Position numbers and translations under genes: made by a program
From: Ampullaceana balthica
Lineage: Eukaryota > Mollusca > Gastropoda > Lymnaeidae
Direction: 5' to 3'
DNA length: 64,000 bases
Assembly: GCA_944989445.1 (NCBI GenBank)
Contig: CALYLW010000732.1
Span: forward strand, 248,001-312,000
In this document: in pieces, positions 11,944-24,300 of the stretch
How the letters are laid out: each line of letters starts with the position of its first letter
Numbering within the stretch: the first letter of the stretch is position 1
The notes under the pieces: generated by a model
What the model was told of the DNA's origin: nothing
Databases searched by the model: none
Seen by the model: the letters and a program-made list of their open reading frames with translations, nothing else

Positions 11944-12408
11944 ACTAGCGTACACCCGTCAAAAATAACGGAAGTTTTCAGCTGAAATCTATTTATTTTA
12001 TAAAAAATGCACTTTTTTTAGGGCGCCTACGGCGCCGACCTTTTTCAAAAGCCCAACTAACTTGTCCTTGTTTGATAAATACGAAATATTAAACTTTCTG
12101 AAATGTACACAAAGTATTTTATAATAGGGGTTGCAGGGCGCCTACGGCGCCCCGTTTCTTATTTGATTTTATAATTAACCACCATCTAATTCTCTTTTTA
12201 CAATGTTCCCTTTCCCAAAATTAAAATATGAGCGAAAACAATGACGTCATATAATATTTTTTACAGCGCATCTTTAATTTGCACACCTTTTGGTGCATTG
12301 GTGCAGTAATTTGGTTTTCCCTGCTTTCTAAAATTAGTAGCGTCAGGACTGACCGACAGACACTACTGACTTGCGTGAGAATTGCAAATTATATAGTTTA
12401 ATAATAAT
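11944..12408 (+). mobile_element. Retroposon-like dispersed repeat
   Basis: It runs from CTAGCGTACACCCGTCAAAA to a TTTAATAATAATA tail and contains two GC-rich inverted motifs of the form GGCGCCTACGGCGCC. An inverted, internally shortened copy lies at 58876-59218, a rearranged fragment at 30440-30775, and a terminal piece borders the assembly gap at 57741. The microsatellite-like 3' tail suggests a retroposon. No ORF. Confidence 0.6.
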
Positions 12409-12479
12409 AGCCTGCTCTTGATTAATCGATTCACTGGTAGCCAGGACATCTGATCCAACAGGTCCGTTTGTTTACATGG

Positions 12480-12790
12480 TCCACATGTTAGACAACACAT
12501 TTTATCAACCTAGACCACACATTTCATCCACTTAGACCACACATTTCATCAACCTAGACCACATATTTCATCAACCTAAACCACACATTTCATCAACCTA
12601 GACCACACATTTCATCAACCTAGACCACACATTTCATCAACCTAGACCACACATTTCATCCACTTAGACCACACATTTCATCAACCTAGACCACACATTT
12701 CATCAACCTAAACCACACATTTCATCAACCTAGACCACAAATTTCATCAACCTAGACCACACATTTCATCAACCTAGATACCATTTCATT
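12480..12790. repeat. 22-bp minisatellite
   Basis: About thirteen units containing CACATTTCATCAACCTAGAC, passing directly into the 20-bp satellite that follows. The two units share a loose CA...CATT...TCA.CTTA pattern and may be related. Confidence 0.92.
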
Positions 12791-14870
12791 CACTTACACA
12801 CCATTATCTCAACTTACACACCATTATCTCAACTTACACACCATTATCTCAACTTAGACACCATTATCTCAACTTACACACCATTATCTCAACTTACACA
12901 CCATTACCTTAACTTACACACCATTATCTCAACTTACACGCCATTATCTCAACTTACACACCATTATCTCAACTTACACACCATTATCTCAACTTACACA
13001 CCATTATCTCAACTTACACACCATTATCTCAACTTACACACCATTATCTCAACTTACACACCATTATCTCAACTTACACACCATTATCTCAACTTACACA
13101 CCATTATCTCAACTTACACACCATTATCTCAACTTACACACCATTATCTCAACTTACACACCATTATCTCAACTTACACACCATTATCTCAACTTACACA
13201 CCAGTATCTCAACTTACACACCATTATCTCAACTTACACACCATTATCTCAACTTACACACCATTATCTCAACTTACACACCATTATCTCAACTTACACA
13301 CCAGTATCTCAACTTACACACCATTATCTCAACTTACACATCATTATCTCAACTTACACACCATTATCTCAACTTACACACCATTATCTCAACTTACACA
13401 CCATTATCTCAACTTACACACCATTATCTCAACTTACACACCATTATCTCAACTTACACACCATAATCTCAACTTACACACCATTATCTCAACTTACACA
13501 CCATTATCTCAACTTACACACCATTATCTCAACTTACACACCATTATCTCAACTTACACACCATTATCTCAACTTACACACCATTATCTCAACTTACACA
13601 CCATTATCTCAACTTACACACCATTATCTCAACTTACACACCATTATCTCAACTTACACACCATTATCTCAACTTACACACCATTATCTCAACTTACACA
13701 CCATTATCTCAACTTACACACCATTATCTCAACTTACACACCATTATCTCAACTTACACACCAATATATCAACTTACACACCATTATCTCAACTTACACA
13801 CCATTATCTCAACTTACACACCATTATCTCAACTTACACACCATTATCTCAACTTACACACCATTATCTCAACTTACACACCATTATCTCAACTTACACA
13901 CCATTATCTCAACTTACACACCATTATCTCAACTTACACACCATTATCTCAACTTACACACCATTATCTCAACTTACACACCATTATCTCAACTTACACA
14001 CCATTATCTCAACTTACACACCATTATCTCAACTTACACACCATTATCTCAACTTACACACCATTATCTCAACTTACACACCATTATCTCAACTTACACA
14101 CCATTATCTCAACTTACACACCATTATCTCAACTTACACACCTTATCTCAACTTACACACCATTATCTCAACTTACACACCATTATCTCAACTTACACAC
14201 CATTATCTCAACTTACACACCTTATCTCAACTTACACACCATTATCTCAACTTACACACCATTATCTCAACTTACACACCATTATCTCAATTTACACACC
14301 ATTATCTCAACTTACACACCATTATCTCAACTTACACACCATTATCTCAACTTACACACCATTATCTCAACTTACACACCATAATCTCAACTTACACACC
14401 ATTATCTCAACTAAAACACCATCATCTCAACTTACACACCATTATCTCAACTTACACACCATTATCTCAACTTACACACCATTATCTCAACTTACACACC
14501 ATAATCTCAACTTACACACCATTATCTCAACTAACACACCATCATCTCAACTTACACACCATTATCTCAACTTACACACCATTATCTCAACTTACACACC
14601 ATTATCTCAACTAACACACCATCATCTCAACTTACACACCATTATCTCAACTAACACACCATCATCTCAACATACACATCATTATCTCAACTTACACACC
14701 ATTATCTCAACTTACACATCATTATCTCAACTTACACACCATTATCTCAAGGTACGCACCATTATCTCAACTTACACACCATTATCTCAACTTACACATC
14801 ATTATCTCAACTTACACACCATTATCTCAACTTACACACCATTATCTCAAGGTACGCACCATCTCTCCAG
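12780..14870. repeat. 20-bp satellite, about 105 units
   Basis: Unit ACACCATTATCTCAACTTAC, nearly invariant from about 12960 to 14140, with scattered single-base variants and more divergence at both edges (CTAAAACACC, CATCATCTC, GGTACGCACC types near the right end). Two-base unit deletions occur near 14142 and 14221. The + strand is essentially stop-free in all frames but lacks ATG. The - strand carries GTAAGT once per unit. Confidence 0.97.
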
Positions 14871-15435
14871 CGCCAACTCACTTTTCTGCACGTCCGCGCT
14901 ATTTCCCAAAAAAAAATAACAACAAAAAACAAAAAACAATAATTGATTTCACTGGCCTGTTGACATCAACATTCGCCCGTCATTAAAATTAGCGCTGCAC
15001 CTCCACGGTGTTATCAAGTCCGGTAACTTGTGGTGCCACCCCATGCCAGACTTCTTCATGTAATTACAGCCCATCCCAGTGGGTCTGTCCCAGTGGCGTC
15101 CCCGTGGAAGAAAAGTTATCTTTTATTTTTTAAAAAAAAAGGGGGGGGGGTATTACTATCTCCTGTGGACAATCGCCACGTCGTATTTATAAAATTTTTA
15201 TTTGGTATTTTAATTGGTTAGAAAAGGAATTTATCTATGGATTATCAATCTTCGGTTAGAAAGGGAACACTAATTCTATAGTCTCTTGTAGTTGTATGAA
15301 ACAAAACAACAACTTATTAGAGGAAAAAATACGAAATAATATGCATATAATTTAAACCTACCAAAATATGATCATAATAATCACTGAATTTAATCGACTG
15401 TTTTGATGGGAAAATGTACTACGTCAACGCAACAA
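14871..15435. other. AT-rich spacer
   Basis: No gene or recognisable element. It contains A-rich and G-run low-complexity tracts near 14907 and 15130. Confidence 0.5.
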
Positions 15436-15439
15436 AACA

Positions 15440-15800
15440 ATTTTTTTTACTATAAATCCTTTATATACGAGACATAACTAAAAGAATGTTCATTATAATA
15501 CGCAGCGCAAGACTATCAAAAAATCCAAAAGTTTAGTTATGTCTCGTAAAATATGTTTAATATAATGCGCACCGATCGGGAGTATATTTTTTTTAAAGTA
15601 TCGTCAATATAATACGCACCGCGACATTCTAGCACAAAAAATAACATGCTACATGGAGATAAATAGAGATAATCTAAAAATTCATTAATTTCATTAAAGT
15701 ACATTCGATCGATCTGAAATTTTGATAGATCATTTTGATCGTCGGCACGAGTCTGCCTGCAAAATTTCAGCTCTCTTGCATACGTGTGTTAAAAATCGAT
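15440..15800 (+). repeat. Dispersed repeat with periodic TAATACGCA motif, copy A
   Basis: It contains ATTATAATACGCAGCG near 15494, AATATAATGCGCACCG near 15558 and AATATAATACGCACCG near 15605, and ends with a GCCTGCAAAATTTCAGCTC segment. An inverted copy lies at 22380-22790. No ORF; class unknown. Confidence 0.7.
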
Positions 15801-16180
15801 CCATTTTTTTTTCGGCAAACAAGGCATCAACTAGACGCCACCAGTTCATATAAAGGACTTAATAAATATGAAAATATTTATTGCGCCGCTAGTGACATTG
15901 TGAATTTTTGTAAATACCCTCATTATTGAATCTTCAAAAAAAGTCCTAAAATATGTCAGTGTTTTTTTAAAATAAATAAAAAATGAAAACAACACTAGCA
16001 GCGAACTATAGACACCCTTCACTTCCGGCAAGCTGATCTAATGGTGTCACACACTTTTAAAATCAAATATTTGACAGTTATCTTCCAACGAGAAAAATGA
16101 ATAGAGCTGGGGTAAACACTTTTTTGGGGGGTCAATGACCTAAAACGTTTGACAACCCCTGCAACCACAAGCTGTTCAAA
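15801..16180. other. AT-rich spacer
   Basis: Nothing recognised. Confidence 0.4.
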
Positions 16181-16455
16181 TCTCTGACCGACTGTCTATA
16201 AAAATGTGACCGGTTGTCTATAAATCTGTGACCGATTGTCTATAAATCTGTAAAAAAAAATACTGTCAATAAATATTTGATATACTGTCTATTAGTAACT
16301 GATCGATTGTCTACATATCTCTTACAAAATAGCTACAATTAATTAATTGACTGTATACATCTCTGACCAATTGTCTATAAATCTTCAACAAATAACTCCA
16401 AATATTTGATATAAGTACTGTATAAATCTCTTACCGATTTCCTAAATCTCTGTCT
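16181..16455. repeat. Degenerate tandem repeat, about 22-28 bp
   Basis: Worn copies of TGACCGATTGTCTATAAATC with variable spacing; an old array. Confidence 0.6.
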
Positions 16456-16649
16456 AGGTATACTAGTACTAGTCTTTGATAGTGTTATCACGACTGGCGT
16501 GGGACATATATGTGGGACATATTCATTGACAGTAGCAATCACCTAACAAATCGCCCGCCATTTTTTTCTCCACGCACATACGGTTTAAAAAAGCTGGACG
16601 ACACCCCCCTCTCCCAACCAGTATCGGGTGCGGTCATTTCTCTGAAAGA

Positions 16650-16830
16650 CAGACATGTATGTATCTCAGACAGACATGTACGTATCTCAGACAGACATGC
16701 ACGTATCTCAGACAGACATGCACGTATCTCAGACAGACATGCACGTATCTCAGACAGACATGTACGTATCTCAGACAGACATGTACGTATCTCAGACAGA
16801 CATGCACGTATCTCAGACATACGTTTAAAG
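16650..16830. repeat. 21-bp minisatellite
   Basis: Nine units of GTATCTCAGACAGACATG followed by CAC or TAC. Seven codons per unit keeps frames open on both strands. Confidence 0.93.
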
Positions 16831-16849
16831 ATCGCGTTGCCCTTGTGAC

Positions 16850-17220
16850 GATGAGGTTACCACGAAACAACATGTTCTGTGGACCGCGTCAGACACACCA
16901 ACATGATCTTGTGTCACTTGGCAGGGCGCCATGCGCCCCGAGGGTGCGCAGGTTCCCTATTGGAGAAACGGCAGGTGTAGACAGTATGTCGCGTGACGCA
17001 AGGCGCCTGGTTTGTGTTGACGGCCTTGGACTCACCAGAGTTTTCTGTAAATAAAATTCGAATCGAATAACATGTTCTTCTGCTGGCATTAACAATCCTA
17101 TGGTGTATGCCTTGATGTCATCCCATACTTGTAATATTTTGACAGTATCGAAAATATGTACGATTTCTTTTCCTTGATAAATAAAAGAAATCTTTCTGCG
17201 ACTGCGCTTGTACGTCATAT
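16850..17220 (-). other. CpG-containing segment with unassigned reverse ORF
   Basis: GC content is higher than in its neighbours. A 109-codon reverse-strand frame (16889-17218) has a mixed, non-repetitive sequence including GKEIVHIFDTVKILQVWDDI and IGLLMPAEE. This loosely recalls the C-terminal domain of LINE ORF1 proteins, but I cannot assign it. It may be a retroelement fragment. Confidence 0.25.
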
Positions 17221-17264
17221 TTTCTATTTTAAGTTTCGTTAACCAATATTTTTTTTAACAATTG

Positions 17265-17455
17265 ATATTTTAAAAAGACAGCTAATAAAAAGACAGCTAA
17301 TAAAAAGACAGCTAATAAAAAGACAGCTAATAAAAAGACAGCTGATAAAAAGACAGCTGATAAAAAGACAGCTGATAAAAAGACAGCTGATAAAAAGACA
17401 GCTGATAAAAAGACAGCTGATAAAAAGACAGCTAATAAAAAGACAGCCAATAACA
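17265..17455. repeat. 15-bp minisatellite
   Basis: Twelve units of GACAGCTAATAAAAA, the middle block having GACAGCTGATAAAAA. Five codons per unit gives a repetitive Leu-Ala-Val-Phe-Leu frame on the reverse strand. Confidence 0.93.
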
Positions 17456-17634
17456 TATAATTTGCCTTAAAGATATCTACACGTCCCCGCTTTCTATCTT
17501 CAGTTTTAAGTTTGTATTCCCTTAAAGCAGTTTCTGTTGCAGACCAAAACTCACTTGGAGAAGTTTTCATTTTAAAAGTAACAATAATGAACGACAACAG
17601 TTGAACAAACAGCCGAAAGTATAAGTGAAATACG

Positions 17635-17850
17635 AGGACACACCTTTCTTCCCATCTGGCATTCGGGCGTGGAATGGCTTGTCTTAATAACTCAGGACCC
17701 CAAAAAAATTATCAAAATTCAAAACTGCAACAAATTTGTAAGATCAGACTTAAACCAGTGTTAAGCGTCTGACGCAATAATCTTCTGTATAGAAGGAGCG
17801 TCTGTAATGTATGAGATAATACAAATCTATTGGTGCATCTATGGAGTTAG
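17635..17850 (+). pseudogene. LINE ORF2 C-terminal relic and 3' UTR
   Basis: One frame near 17640-17685 reads PFFPSGIRAWNGL, the C-terminal signature of Jockey/CR1-type elements. It is followed by a 3' UTR with GACGCAATAATCTTCTGTAT and GAAGGAGCGTCTGTAAT, which recur at 40069 and 54705. The ORF upstream is lost. Confidence 0.6.
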
Positions 17851-18355
17851 AATACAACAGAATGTTAACACAGACTTTAGGATCCTATCAAAGAGACCAT
17901 ATTTGAAGAGACCGCTTCGTAAGGATCACTTCATTTTGGTAACCCAACAGAAAGGTCAACATCATTAGGGCCCTACATGGGCACGGTCCACTTTAATCGG
18001 GTCCACTACACAAAAGGGACCACATGAACAGTAGGAAGCACCTCAAAGGAACGCTTTGATCGATTTAGGGCGTGCACGCTAGATAAGGGCACAGAGGGGC
18101 GGGTTTATCGATTAAGGACACGAATGAATAAATGAAAAGGATGTTAAAGAGGAGCGGGGAGGGGGGGTTGGTGAAAGTTCACTCAATATACGATGCTACA
18201 CGGCGGTTATAAAGAAACGAGTTTCACGACAGTTTTACTTGGAAGGGTTCTCAAAAATTTGTAGATGGGAGGGGCACTGACCATAGTAGGACGGACATGG
18301 TGTGTGTTTCGTTAGTTGAGATTTTATCTTTACTTCACGTTATAAGTTTTTTTAA
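17851..18355. other. Spacer without a recognised feature
   Basis: No gene, no clear repeat ends. Confidence 0.4.
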
Positions 18356-18359
18356 TAGC

Positions 18360-18745
18360 ATGATCTCATTTCTAGATATTAAAATCGCTAGATATCATCA
18401 ATTCTAGCTATCATCATTTCTAGATATCATCATTTTTGGATATCATCGTTTCTAGCTATCATCATTTCTGGATATCATCATTTCAAGATATCAAATTTAT
18501 TGTAATCCTCAAGTCTAGATGTCATCATTCTAAGTACAATAATTACCTGATATTAACACTTCTTACCACCATTCTCTATACTCTATAGACATCATCTTTT
18601 ATAGATATATGTTTTTGATAGAAATCAACGTATTTATTTTAAAAATCATTTTTAGATTATATCACGTCCTAACAATCTGTTCTGGATATTATCATTTCTA
18701 AATATAATCCTTAATTCAAATCATCTTTTATGGAAATCATTCTTA
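18360..18745. repeat. Degenerate TTTCTAGATATCATCA repeat
   Basis: Old tandem array with a period of about 16 bp in its clearest part (18380-18490), decaying to both sides. Confidence 0.7.
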
Positions 18746-18789
18746 CTAGATATCAACATTCGAAGTTTAAAAAAACACACACACTAAAC

Positions 18790-18991
18790 CAGGGGTGGCT
18801 AGACCTGTAGTAACTAAGAGCCATTTTAAAATATATTAAAAAAAATTGTTGAGAGCCGCATTGAAGCACTATGGGTCATTAATCCTGGCTTGGAAATCTT
18901 CCAGTAATCTTTGTAACATATCATTCATGAACTGTACGCGAGCCGCAATGTGAACACAGAAGAGCCGCATGCGGCTCGCGAGCCGCGGTTG
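18790..18991. mobile_element. hAT non-autonomous element lacking one terminus
   Basis: It starts CAGGGGTGGCTAGACC (hAT-type end) and contains repeated GAGCCGC motifs. A perfect 8-bp duplication CACTAAAC lies at 18782-18789 and 18992-18999. The right end stops at GCGGTTG, without the expected CACCCCTG terminus. Confidence 0.75.
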
Positions 18992-19202
18992 CACTAAACA
19001 ATCATTTCTAGATAGCGTCACGTCTTCTTCATTACTACACCGAGAAGACTTAAAGCCTGTGTCTCATTATTTCGTCCTTATAATTTGTTTAACATTAGGT
19101 TTTCGTTACTTACACATATGCATCACACGGTGTGAGCAGCAGTTGACCGTGTATTGTGGAGTGGAGTGGCTGTCGGTTGGATCTCTAGGAATGGAATAGG
19201 AT

Positions 19203-19320
19203 CAATGTTACCTTAAGCTGTGCGGCTGCGCTGCGCAGATTACTGCTCAGCAAATTTGGTAAAATATTGCACAAAAAATATACTTTGCACATGAACCAAC
19301 GAACCTTAGAGGGAGCATTG
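19203..19320 (-). mobile_element. hAT-like MITE, CAATGTTCCC family
   Basis: Its ends are CAATGTTACCTTAAGC and CTTAGAGGGAGCATTG. Flanks AATAGGAT and AATAGGAC match 7 of 8. Inverted relative to the 51039 copy and shortened internally. Confidence 0.75.
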
Positions 19321-20400
19321 AATAGGACTACAGATAAATTGTGATTGAGATCTCCATCGTAAGAATTCAAATGACGAAAGCTTTATTAATTATTTTGTTT
19401 TTAAAGTTGTGGGGAGCCCCTATCAATTGGATTTTTTCATTTTCGTAGACCGGAGAAAGTCAAATCTCGTTAGGTGATATGTTTCAAGAAAAGATTTTAA
19501 GCATAATTAGAGAAGAAGCAATACGATTCAAAATGTTTTTTTTTCAGTAACAAAGTTGTAAACACGATTTTTGCTTTGACCATTCGACTAAGGTGACTCA
19601 AATAAACAGTTGAAATATCATATAGCTGTCGACAAAATGCACTCACATAATACCCACATACACGTATTTGATTGATATATAATGAAATTTGACAAACTGA
19701 AAACCCCCAGGTATTTCAATTAATAGATTTCCACCATGGTATGACATGGCATTTAGGTTGGAGAGTTAAGCGTTTCAGGGGGCTTTAATTACCGCATGAG
19801 ACTATGACATCATTTCCGGTTGAGGTTGTTCATATTCGTACTGGAATGTTTATAATACAGTTTTTTTTAACTGATTCGAATATATCCTCTATGTTAAAAA
19901 AATTTACAGCCTCATTCGGAGTAATTAACATATGAAATGTCGCAGTGACTTAATTAATTATATTTACCCCTTCCTCTAAGTACAATTAAGTTCATATTAG
20001 ACCTTCGTTCATTCATCTCATCCAGTCTACCCCTCTCAAATACCCTCAAGCTATATGCACGTCTGCTTCCTGTCCTGCGCGCTCAAGTTTAGCGTCAGCC
20101 GCACGTGCAGCAACAAAGACAGTTACGGTGACCTTGAACAGGTCATGACAAAACACCAAAAAAAAACACACACAAAAAACTGAAACTAAACTGTAAAAAG
20201 CTCCTGTCAAACATTTCAAGTTACTCTGAAAGTGATGTAATCAGTAAATGGGACTTTGGTCTTTGTTCTTCTATCCTCTGGTGTCTCAGGGCTGAATGAT
20301 TTTACTCATGTTGTTACTATTTTAAATTCATGATACAGATAATGGTTGATTAAGACCACCCCCACACCACATGTTTCTTTTAACCACGTCAAGTGTCCAG
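19321..20400. other. AT-rich spacer
   Basis: No gene or recognised element. Confidence 0.45.
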
Positions 20401-20401
20401 A

Positions 20402-20480
20402 AAGCATTTATAAAAATTCCGGACGAGAAGAACGAGAATTTGTATTTTTGTTCCTGCATACGAAATAAGAAAAGTGTTTT
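20402..20480 (-). pseudogene. LINE C-terminal fragment
   Basis: The reverse strand matches the 7815-7880 relic. It carries a related GAATTCTCG/AATTCTCGTTCTTC stretch and a frame reading QKYKFSFFSSGI. Only about 80 bp remains. Confidence 0.4.
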
Positions 20481-21390
20481 TTATCCCAGTGTCTATCTTT
20501 GTGTTGTATTTCCAAGTTAGAATAAATGGCCTTATGTGTCATTACTACTTTGCTCTTTACGGTCACATCTCTTGGAAATAATAATTTTAGAACCAATTAA
20601 ATTAGCCTTTTTTTAATGCTGTTCAACACAACGCTTCATTAGTGTCAACAAAGGGTAAATAATATTCCTTAAAATGGTTGAAAGCGGTTATACACCAGGT
20701 ATCGCCTCTGAGATACACAACGCGGTCTACTATAATCAGACTCCGGGTATTGATTGATCTATCCCCGTCTACAGCGGGCCGCCAGACGGAAATGTCCCCT
20801 GATGGATTCCCGGATGTGACGCCAATCGTTCATAACAAACAAACCGGAGATCGGGTGTTGACAAATATACAACACACGATAAATTGTTTAGTGTTATGAT
20901 TTCTCTAATGGCAGGATGTTCTACATATCTGCAATACAATAAATTGATAGTTTCAATTTTTCTTTTATTGCATGCATATGGAATATTAATCAAATATCTT
21001 TTCTTTTTTAGAAAAAAATGAGTTGCAATTCGTGATTTGTAAATAATAAATAATGATGACGGTCAATTTTATATTTTCCCTGACTATACAACATATTTGC
21101 AATTATAAGGAATTCAGTCTCTGTGCTAAAAATATATATAAATGTATTTTTTCACCGAATAAAAAAATTCTTATAATTACATTTTCCTTTGACATACATC
21201 TTTTATTTTCACTCTCAAATTCTCAAACAATCGTATTTTTACATTGTCCAAAGCGTATTCTTTTCCCTTTAAAGAAATAATCTGATCTCCCATGACAAGA
21301 AATCGATGTCCTAAACCAAATAACATTCGGACACTGCACGATGTTCATTAAAAAATCGATGTTTTTATAAAAACCTTGTTATTTGGGAAT
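20481..21390. other. AT-rich spacer
   Basis: No gene or recognised repeat ends. Confidence 0.45.
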
Positions 21391-21394
21391 TACC

Positions 21395-21880
21395 GTGTGT
21401 GAGTACGTGTGTATGTGTGTCTGTACATGTGTAGGTGGATGTGTACATGAGTATGTGTGTAGGTGGCTCTGTACATGTGTATGTGTCTAGGTGGCTCTGT
21501 ACATGTGTATGTGTGTATGTGGCTCTGTACATGTGTATGTGCGGAGGTGGCTCTGTACATGTGTATGTGTCTAGGTGGCTCTGTACATATGTATGTGTGT
21601 AGGTGACTCTGTACATGTGTATGTGTGTAGGTGGCTCTGTACATGTGTATGTGTCTAGGTGGCTCTGTACATGTGTATGTGTGTATGTGGCTCTGTACAT
21701 GTGTATGTGTGGAGGTGGCTCTGTACATGTGTATGTGTGTAGGTGGCTCTGTGTATGTGTATGTGACTCTGTACATGTGTATGTGTGGAGGTGGCTCTGT
21801 ACATGTGTATGTGTGGAGGTGGCTCTGCACATGTGTATGTGTGTAAGGTGGCTCTCTACATGTGTATGGACCTCAGGTGT
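21395..21880. repeat. 28-bp minisatellite, TG-rich
   Basis: Units contain GGTGGCTCTGTACATGTGTATG, spaced 28 bp (for example GGCTCT at 21465, 21493 and 21521). Open frames on both strands are repeat artefacts. Confidence 0.93.
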
Positions 21881-21887
21881 GGAAGGA

Positions 21888-21890
<3 letters not shown>

Positions 21891-21968
<78 letters not shown>
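21891..21968. repeat. (TA)n microsatellite
   Basis: Uninterrupted alternating TA of about 38 units; likely to vary in length and to form a cruciform. Confidence 0.97.
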
Positions 21969-21973
<5 letters not shown>

Positions 21974-22340
21974 CGGAATTTTAAAACTAGAGTTGACAAG
22001 CCTGATACAGAAGATCATGGAATGACCCACCATTACGTTTTATGTTATTTTATAACCCTGGTGTTTTAAATTGGAATGCCAATTATAAGATTCACTAAAT
22101 AGTTTTGCCCCCTTTAAAATGTCACAATTAGTTTGAAACAAGTTACATTTCGATTTCCCTCTCTACCCTGTGCATGTCTTAAACAAGGCAAGACAAGTTT
22201 TGTTAATTTTTTTCCCCTTTAATTGAGTCAACATTTTTTTTTCAAGAAATTTAAAACACCATATTGTGCTTTAGTGAAATATTTATTCCTTTTTAAATCC
22301 TTTATATTAACTCGTGGTGTCTGCGGCCGACCGACCGACC

Positions 22341-22366
22341 TTGCTTGCTTGCTTGCTTGCTTGCTT
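22341..22366. repeat. (GCTT)n microsatellite
   Basis: Six tandem GCTT units preceded by a CGAC tetranucleotide run. Confidence 0.9.
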
Positions 22367-22379
22367 GTCGCCAAAACTT

Positions 22380-22790
22380 TTGATCGATTTTTAACCCACT
22401 TGCTCGCAAGATAGCGAGCTGAAATTTTGCAGGCAGTTTCGTACCGATGATAAAAACAATGTATCAAAATTTCAGATCGATCGCATGTACCGTAATTAAA
22501 TTATTGATTTTTTAGATTATTTTTTTTAATCCTATGTATCATGCTATTTTTTGAGATAGAGCGTCGCGGTGCGTATTATATTGAACAACCTTTCTGTCGC
22601 GCAATAAGGTGCGTATTTTATTGACAGCTCTTTTTATAAACATATTCCTGATCGGTGCGTATTATATTAAACATGTTTTACGACACAACTTCAATTTTGT
22701 ATTTCTGGATGGTCTGGCGCTGCGTATTATAATGAACATTCTTTTAGTTACTTCTCGTACATAAAGGATTTATAGTCAAAAACTTGGTTT
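22380..22790 (-). repeat. Dispersed repeat with periodic TAATACGCA motif, copy B
   Basis: Inverted relative to copy A at 15440. The motif reads GTGCGTATTATATTGAACA here, with four variants near 22568, 22610, 22655 and 22718. The GAAATTTTGCAGGCAG segment matches the end of copy A. Confidence 0.7.
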
Positions 22791-23495
22791 TTTACGGGTT
22801 TTTCTTATTATGTATTCACTTTTATTTCTTCCTAATGTTAATTATACGTTTACCACTTTTTGAAAACAATTTTGCACTCTGTAAAAGATTTTAGACATAT
22901 TTCTTATCATCCGCGAGATTTATATGTTTCGGAGTTTCTTCATCTTTTTAAATTAAATTTTTTGATAATTTAAATTACATTCTTTTCCACCCTAAAAATT
23001 TTTAGAACCCAGATTCTCAAGTTATGAGGCACATATCATTAAAGTGTTGAGTCACTTCCAAACGTTTGAGAACTGATACTCTAAATACTGCAAATAAGTT
23101 TTTTTTTCTTCCTGTAATGCGCAAACAAAAGAAATGGAAAGCTAAATCAATAAAAAGAATATTATAAATTTTCAACACTTCTAAACGCAAATAATACTTA
23201 AATTAAAATGCTTATTTAAAAATTGTGTTCTCTTCCTCCGTCCCTAAATCCAAACCCGCTCTCCCAGTCTGTGTTTGACAGTAACGAAAATACTTTCTGG
23301 ACGATTTTTGGCAGTTTGCCTCGCCCCCCCCCCACACACCCTACTCCTAAACATGCGGCTCATGGGCTCGAGCCCATTGTCAACAACAGATGTGACGTCA
23401 TGAGCCCTCCACGTCAATGCTGAATCGTCAAAAATATTTTATAAGACTACTGTGTACGCCGCTACCCTCCCCCCCCTTGAAAAGTATTTTACCCA
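22791..23495. other. AT-rich spacer
   Basis: No gene. Short C-runs near 23325 and 23467. Confidence 0.45.
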
Positions 23496-23499
23496 AAAC

Positions 23500-24300
23500 A
23501 CTTGTACCACCGAGACCTTACAAGTACCACGATGACTTTACATGTACCACAGAGATGACCTTACATGTACCAGAGACCTAACATGTACCAGAGACCTAGC
23601 ATGTACCACAATGACTTTACATGTACCACAGAGATGACCTTACATGAACCAGAGACCTAACATGTACCAGAGACCTAACAGGTACCACAGAGATGACCTT
23701 ACATGTACCAGAGACCTAACATGTACCAGAGACCTAACATGTACCACAATGACTTTACAGTACCACAGAGATGACCTTACATGTACCAGAGACCTTACAT
23801 GTACCAGAGACCTTACATGTACCAGAGACCTTACATGTACCAGAGACCTAACATGTATCACAATGACTTTACATGTACCACAGAGATGACCTTACATGAA
23901 CAAGAGACCTAACATGTACCAGAGACCTAACAGGGTCCACAGAGATGACCTTACATGTACCAGAGACCTAACATGTACCAGAGACCTAACAGGTACCACA
24001 GAGATGACCTTACATGTACCAGAGACCTTACATGTACCAGAGAATATTACATGTACCAGAGACCTTACATGTACCAGAGACCTTACATGTACCAGAATGA
24101 CTTTACATGTACCACAGAGATGACCTTACATGTACCAGAGACCTTACATGTACCAGAGACCTTACATGTACCACAATGACTTTACATGTACCAGAGACCT
24201 TACATGTACCAGAGACCTTACATGTACCAGAGACCTTACATGTACCAGAGACCTTACATGTACGAGAGACCTTACCAGAACGACTTTTCATGTGCCAACG
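23500..24300. repeat. 18-bp minisatellite, about 40 units
   Basis: Unit ACATGTACCAGAGACCTT, with a recurring longer insertion of the form ACCACAGAGATGACC every few units, giving a loose higher-order structure. The edges decay past 24260. Confidence 0.93.

Noticed and set aside
12780..14870. CRISPR-like regular array
   Set aside because: There are no distinct spacers: whole 20-bp units repeat head to tail. The setting is an intron-bearing animal genome.
21891..21968. TATA promoter cluster
   Set aside because: It is a pure TA microsatellite with no nearby gene start.
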